From contig NZ_MSCW01000005.1 of the NCBI RefSeq assembly GCF_001981305.1, positions 62,001 to 126,000 on the forward strand: a stretch of DNA of 64,000 bases. Reading direction: 5' to 3'. A program made the position numbers and the translations under genes. This stretch comes from Marinobacter lutaoensis (lineage in GTDB: Bacteria > Pseudomonadota > Gammaproteobacteria > Pseudomonadales > Oleiphilaceae). This document shows positions 59,844 to 64,000 of this stretch, in pieces (the stretch's first letter is position 1; each line of letters starts with the position of its first letter). A model generated the notes under the pieces. That model did not search any database, was not told where the DNA came from, and worked only from the letters and a program-made list of their open reading frames with translations.

Positions 59844-61977
59844 TTTCCACCTGTTTGGCCTGCACCGCCGTCAGGGCAATGGTGAAGACAATGTCCTCCA
59901 CCAGTGCGCCCCGGGACAGGTCGTTCACCGGCTTGCGCAACCCCTGTAGCATGGGGCCGACACTGACTACCCGGGCACTGCGCTGGACGGCCTTATAGGT
60001 GGTGTTGCCCGTGTTCAGGTCCGGGAAAATGAACACCGTGGCGCGACCGGCCACCTTGCTGTCCGGCGCCTTGGCGCGTGCCACGCTTTCGATGGCGGCG
60101 GCGTCGTACTGGAGCGGGCCGTCGATCGGCAGGTCCGGGCGCCGGGCCTGAGCGATGCGTGTGGCTTCCCGCACCTTATCCACGTCCTGACCCGTGCCGG
60201 ACTCGCCGGTGCTGTAGCTGATCATGGCCACGATGGGCTCAATGCCAAATGCCTCGGCGGAGCTGGCGCTTTGTATGGCGATGTCGGCGAGTTGTTCCGC
60301 GTCGGGGTCGGGGTTGATGGCGCAGTCCCCGTATACCACCACCTGATCCGGTAGCAGCATGAAGAACACCGAGGACACGATCCGGGCATCGTCATGGGTC
60401 TTGATCAGCTGAAGCGCCGGACGGACGGTGTTGGCCGTGGTGTGAACGGCACCGGAGACCAGGCCGTCAGCTTCGTCCAGCGCCACCATCATGGTGCCGA
60501 CCACCACGTTGTCCTCAAGCATGGCTTCGGCCACCTGCGGGGTCAGGCCCTTGTGCCGACGCAGGGCCACCATCGGCTCCACATAGCGCTGCCGTACCGA
60601 GGCCGGATCGATGATTTCCAGGTCCTCGGGCAGTTCCAGGCCCAGGTTGCTGGCCAGGGTCCGGATCTCGTCGTGCTGACCGAGCAGCACGCAGCGCGCG
60701 AGCCCTCGCTGATGGCAGATGGTCGCGGCCTGGATGGTGCGGGGTTCATTGCCTTCGGGCAGCACGATGCGCTTATTGGCGGCTCGGGCCCGCTCGGACA
60801 GCTGATAGCGAAACGCAGCCGGCGACAGCTTGCGCTGGCGTTCCACCTTGAGGTGTTCACGCAGCCATTCCGCGTCGATGCGTGGAGCGATGGCCTCCAT
60901 GGCCCGCTCGATGCGCTGGGGGTCGTCCACCGGGATTCCGCTGGACAGATTCGCCAGGGCGTGGGCGGTTTCGTAGGTGTTGGTCTGGGCCCGGAGCACC
61001 GGCAGGCCGGTACTCAGGGCCCGCCGGCACAGCTCGATGACCGCCTCACCGGGCACTAGGCCGCCGGTGAGCAGAATGCCCGCCAGGGGAACACCGTTCA
61101 GTGTCGCCAGGGCGGTGGTCACGATGATGTCCTCCCGGTCTCCCGGGGTGACCATCAGGGTGCCGGCTTTCAGGGTGCCGGTCATGTTGCCGATGGTTCG
61201 GGCGCACACGGACACGCCCTGGACCCGCCGAGCGTGCATGTCGCCCTCACTCAATACCGCGACACCCAGCTCACGTACCACGTCGGACACCCGGGGGGCA
61301 AGCAGCTCCGGCTGCCAGGGGATCTGGGCCAGCAGGTGCAGCCGGCCGTCCCGGAATACGCGGCACTCCTTTTCCGGATCCCGGATCGGAGTGGGCTGCG
61401 GCCGGGGGCGCAGGCTTGGACCGGCCTTGGCCGGTTCGCCAATTTTGTTCAGGATGACGGCGATGACGTCTGGATCCTTGGGGTCGGCGAACAGGCGGGT
61501 GGCGAATTCCAGGGCTTCGTCAAGCTCCGGGGCGGTACGCGGACCTGGCGCGCACACCAGGATCACTTCCGCGCCCAGGTTCCGGGCGACCTCGACATTC
61601 AGTCGGGCGGTATAGGCCTCGGCCTGGTCCGGCACCAGGCCCTCGATGACGACAACGTCATAGCGCGAGGCCATGTGCTGGAAGTGTCCTACCACGGTTT
61701 CCATCAGCAGGTCGGCCTGTTGCCGGTTCAGCATCTGCTGCGCCCGCTTCAGGGGGATGGGATCGGGGGTTTCCAGATGGCTGTGGTCACGGATGTAGGT
61801 GACCGAGAGATCCCGGCCGGCGTTGTGCAGCGACTCCGCCCGGTGCACCGACTGGCTGAAGGGCTTGTAGAATCCCACCTTAACCCCGACCCGCTCCAGG
61901 GCCTGGACCAGCCCCAAGCAGACCGAGGTCAGTCCTGAGTTAAGGGCGGTGGCAGCGACGAACAGACTTTTGGCCAT
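59827..61977 (-). CDS. pta: Phosphate acetyltransferase, long form with DRTGG domain
   Basis: Exchanges CoA and phosphate on acetyl groups (acetyl-CoA with acetyl phosphate). 716 residues, the long proteobacterial form: an N-terminal P-loop-like domain (KSLFVAATALNSGLTSVCLGLVQAL), a DRTGG domain in the middle (about 220-330), and the C-terminal catalytic domain with IVLPEGNEPRTIQAA, DGLVSGAVHTTANTVRPALQLI, DCAINPDPDAEQLADIAIQSA and GRATVFIFPDLNTGNTTYKAVQRS. It follows ackA by 21 bases. Confidence 0.96.
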   Translation of the reverse strand: MAKSLFVAATALNSGLTSVCLGLVQALERVGVKVGFYKPFSQSVHRAESLHNAGRDLSVTYIRDHSHLETPDPIPLKRAQQMLNRQQADLLMETVVGHFQHMASRYDVVVIEGLVPDQAEAYTARLNVEVARNLGAEVILVCAPGPRTAPELDEALEFATRLFADPKDPDVIAVILNKIGEPAKAGPSLRPRPQPTPIRDPEKECRVFRDGRLHLLAQIPWQPELLAPRVSDVVRELGVAVLSEGDMHARRVQGVSVCARTIGNMTGTLKAGTLMVTPGDREDIIVTTALATLNGVPLAGILLTGGLVPGEAVIELCRRALSTGLPVLRAQTNTYETAHALANLSSGIPVDDPQRIERAMEAIAPRIDAEWLREHLKVERQRKLSPAAFRYQLSERARAANKRIVLPEGNEPRTIQAATICHQRGLARCVLLGQHDEIRTLASNLGLELPEDLEIIDPASVRQRYVEPMVALRRHKGLTPQVAEAMLEDNVVVGTMMVALDEADGLVSGAVHTTANTVRPALQLIKTHDDARIVSSVFFMLLPDQVVVYGDCAINPDPDAEQLADIAIQSASSAEAFGIEPIVAMISYSTGESGTGQDVDKVREATRIAQARRPDLPIDGPLQYDAAAIESVARAKAPDSKVAGRATVFIFPDLNTGNTTYKAVQRSARVVSVGPMLQGLRKPVNDLSRGALVEDIVFTIALTAVQAKQVERRTPA

Positions 61978-61998
61978 GACTGGGATTCCGGGGTTGGA

Positions 61999-63249
61999 TC
62001 AGGTGTGTGGGGTGGCAAGGCGGAGGGATTCGCCGGCGATGACCCGTTCTTCATCGGTGGCGATCACCAGAACGGGAAACCGGGACGCGCCGCTTTCGAT
62101 GTGGCCGTGGCTCTGGCGGCCGTGGGCGCTGTTGCGTTCCGGGTCGACGGCAAACCCGAGAAGACCGAGGCTGGCCAGAGTCTGCCGGCGAATACGGGCA
62201 CTGTTCTCGCCGATACCGCCGGTGAACACCAGAGCGTCCAGTCGGCGCAACGAAGCCATCATGGCGCCGATGTAGCGGGCCAGGCGGAAGCAGAACACAT
62301 CGATGGCGGTCGCGGATGCTTCGTGTCCCTGATCCGCCAGTTCGCACAGGGTACGCATATCGTTGCTCTGGCCGGACAACCCCAGCAGTCCGCTCTGCTC
62401 GTTGAGGATCCGGTGCAGCTCATCCTGGCCGATCCCCTTGGTTTTCAGGAAATCGAAAAGCCCGGGATCCACGTCGCCACTGCGGCTCCCCATGACCAAG
62501 CCCTCCAGTGGTGTCAGCCCCATGCTGGTATCCACGCTGTGGCCGTGGTCGATCGCTGCGATGCTGCAGCCGTTGCCGAGGTGGGCGGAAATCAGCGACG
62601 TCTGTTCCGGCAGCTGACCCAGCAGCCGGGCGGTTTCGGTCAGCATGAAGGCATGACTGGTGCCGTGAAAGCCATAGCGGCGAACCCCCCATTGCCGGTA
62701 GAAACGCTGGGGCAGGGCATAAAGGAAGGCCCGGGGCGGTAGGGTCTGATGGAAGGCGGTGTCGAACACCGCGATCTGGGGCACGCCGGGAAACAGGCTC
62801 CGGGTGGAGTCGATGCCGGCCAGGTTGACCGGGTTATGCAGTGGTGCCAGGCTGGCGCAGTCGGCGATCGCCTCCCGGGTCCGGTCATCGATTCGTACCG
62901 CCTGCCGGAACCGTTCGCCGCCGTGCACCACGCGATGGCCGATCGCCACCGGCGCCTGTGTCAGCCACCCACGCTCGAACAGGGCCTGGATGACGGCTTC
63001 GAGGGCTTGCCGGTGGCTGGCGTGGCTGGGCAGGGGGACCGGGGCCGGGTCGCCCTGAATATGGGCCGTGGCCTGAAACTGCTCAAGTTTCTCGGCGAGG
63101 ACCGAGGCAATTTTGTGCAGCCGAAGGTCGAACAGGGCGAGCTTGAGGGTGGAGCTGCCGCAGTTCACCACCAGGAGGGTGCCCTGCCGGTCGCCAGATG
63201 CGGGTTCCGGGCCGGTCAGTGGTTGACGCGGCGGTTGGTTTTCAGCCAT
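61999..63249 (-). CDS. ackA: Acetate kinase
   Basis: Turns acetyl phosphate and ADP into acetate and ATP, or the reverse. 416 residues. TLLVVNCGSSTLKLALFD (P-loop), GHRVVHGGERF, VFDTAFHQTLPPRAFLYALPQRFY, RRYGFHGTSHAF, ISAHLGNGCSIAAIDHG and DALVFTGGIGENSARIR are family motifs. About 20 unconserved residues precede the first motif. Its start overlaps the end of the EAL-domain gene by 34 bases, on the same strand. Confidence 0.96.
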   Translation of the reverse strand: MAENQPPRQPLTGPEPASGDRQGTLLVVNCGSSTLKLALFDLRLHKIASVLAEKLEQFQATAHIQGDPAPVPLPSHASHRQALEAVIQALFERGWLTQAPVAIGHRVVHGGERFRQAVRIDDRTREAIADCASLAPLHNPVNLAGIDSTRSLFPGVPQIAVFDTAFHQTLPPRAFLYALPQRFYRQWGVRRYGFHGTSHAFMLTETARLLGQLPEQTSLISAHLGNGCSIAAIDHGHSVDTSMGLTPLEGLVMGSRSGDVDPGLFDFLKTKGIGQDELHRILNEQSGLLGLSGQSNDMRTLCELADQGHEASATAIDVFCFRLARYIGAMMASLRRLDALVFTGGIGENSARIRRQTLASLGLLGFAVDPERNSAHGRQSHGHIESGASRFPVLVIATDEERVIAGESLRLATPHT

Positions 63250-64000
63250 TGATCGAATTCCGGTGCGGGTTGGGGGCGGCTGTAGAAATAGCCCTGCGAG
63301 TAGTCACAGCCCTCGCGCTGGAGGAAGTGGGTCTGGGCTTCCTCCTCAACCCCTTCGGCGATGACTTTCAGCCCAAGGCTGTGGGCCATGTTGATGATGG
63401 CTCGAACCAGGGAGGCGCTTTCCTGCTCTTTCATGACGTCCTGGGTGAAGGACCTGTCGATCTTCAGCGTATCAAAGGGGTAAGTTTTCAGGTAACCCAG
63501 GGCCGAATAACCGGTGCCGAAGTCGTCCAGGGACAGCTTGATGCCCCGCCGGTCCAGCTGTCGGAGGATTTCCGCCGTTTCGATGGAGTTGTCCAGGATC
63601 AGCCTTTCGGTGATTTCCAGTTCGAGCAGGTGAGGAGCCAGGCCGCTGCGCTCCAGGGCCCGGGTCACGGCGTCGGTAAAACCGGGATCGCGGAACTGCC
63701 GGGGGGAGACGTTGACCGAGATCACGATTTCCCGTCCGGTTTCCTGCTGCCAGCCCATCGCCGCGCGGCAGGCCTCCTCCAGCACCCACTCGCCGATGGG
63801 AATGATCAGTCCGGTTTCCTCGGCCAAGGGAATGAACCGGTCCGGCATCACCATGCCCATGGCGGGGTTATTCCAGCGTAACAGGGCCTCGACGCCGTGC
63901 AGGCGGCCGGAACCGGTCTCGACAATAGGCTGGTAGTAAAGTTCGAACTCCTGCAGCTCCAGGGCCCGTCGCATTCGGGATTCCATCTGCAGTCGCTCGT
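63216..64000 (-). CDS. EAL-domain protein (c-di-GMP phosphodiesterase), 5' end outside window
   Basis: C-terminal part of a c-di-GMP phosphodiesterase, open to the window end (the last readable codons upstream encode ERLQ before an internal Met). The EAL domain is complete and has VEALLRWNNP, LELEITERLILDN, DDFGTGYSALGYLKTYPFDTLKIDRSF and AEGVEEEAQTHFL, with all metal and catalytic residues in place. The ERLQMESRMRRALE linker is typical of GGDEF-EAL fusions, so a GGDEF or sensor domain probably lies beyond the window. Confidence 0.93.
   Translation of the reverse strand, partial: ERLQMESRMRRALELQEFELYYQPIVETGSGRLHGVEALLRWNNPAMGMVMPDRFIPLAEETGLIIPIGEWVLEEACRAAMGWQQETGREIVISVNVSPRQFRDPGFTDAVTRALERSGLAPHLLELEITERLILDNSIETAEILRQLDRRGIKLSLDDFGTGYSALGYLKTYPFDTLKIDRSFTQDVMKEQESASLVRAIINMAHSLGLKVIAEGVEEEAQTHFLQREGCDYSQGYFYSRPQPAPEFDQWLKTNRRVNH

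Overview
The window is a GC-rich (by eye roughly 60-65 %) stretch of a free-living, motile, aerobic gammaproteobacterium. The gene order flgBCDEFGHIJKL, then queA-tgt-yajC-secD-secF, suhB | trmJ-cysE-iscR-iscS and ndk-rlmN-pilF-rodZ-ispG-hisS-yfgM-bamB-der is the order known from Pseudomonas and its marine relatives. A Marinobacter- or Halomonas-like organism is a reasonable guess, but nothing here fixes the genus. I see no insertion sequence, prophage, integrase, CRISPR array or other mobile element; this is ordinary chromosomal DNA with unusual details.

Layout. 1-7.3 kb: the 3' part of katG, dusC, a class I aldolase, a two-domain protein related to cyanobacterial acyl-ACP reductase, and an ltaE-ogt pair. 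7.4-11.7 kb: the split class II ribonucleotide reductase nrdJa-nrdJb, with several NrdR-box-like sites in a 586 bp divergent region, and a secreted DUF6160-like protein. 11.7-20 kb: an ABC importer of the TrpXYZ-like class, a long-chain acyl-CoA ligase, a hotdog thioesterase and a Fur-type Fe3+ importer without its ATPase. 20-28.8 kb: signalling and envelope genes (PilZ, a degenerate HD-GYP protein, lipoproteins, a MASE2-type adenylate cyclase), an ABC-2 exporter, queF, an Mpo1-like protein and a nitroreductase.

29-40.4 kb: an uninterrupted set of flagellar rod, hook and ring genes, flgB to flgL, with sigma-54 promoters before flgB and flgF. 40.4-46.1 kb: tRNA-Leu(CAA), queuosine genes queA-tgt, and the Sec accessory genes yajC-secD-secF. 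46.2-59.8 kb: suhB, facing trmJ-cysE, then iscR-iscS followed directly by ndk and the housekeeping run to der. 59.8-64 kb, minus strand: an EAL-domain gene (cut by the window end), ackA and pta.

The points that stand out: (i) the isc operon keeps iscR, its promoter/operator and a shortened iscS, but iscU, iscA, hscB, hscA, fdx and iscX are absent from their usual place before ndk; (ii) the protein at the suhB locus has lost most metal-binding residues of inositol monophosphatases; (iii) the acyl-ACP-reductase-like protein keeps the catalytic cysteine and carries a large uncharacterised N-terminal region; (iv) NrdR-like boxes are arranged symmetrically upstream of nrdJab; (v) the HD-GYP protein has lost its HD dyad.
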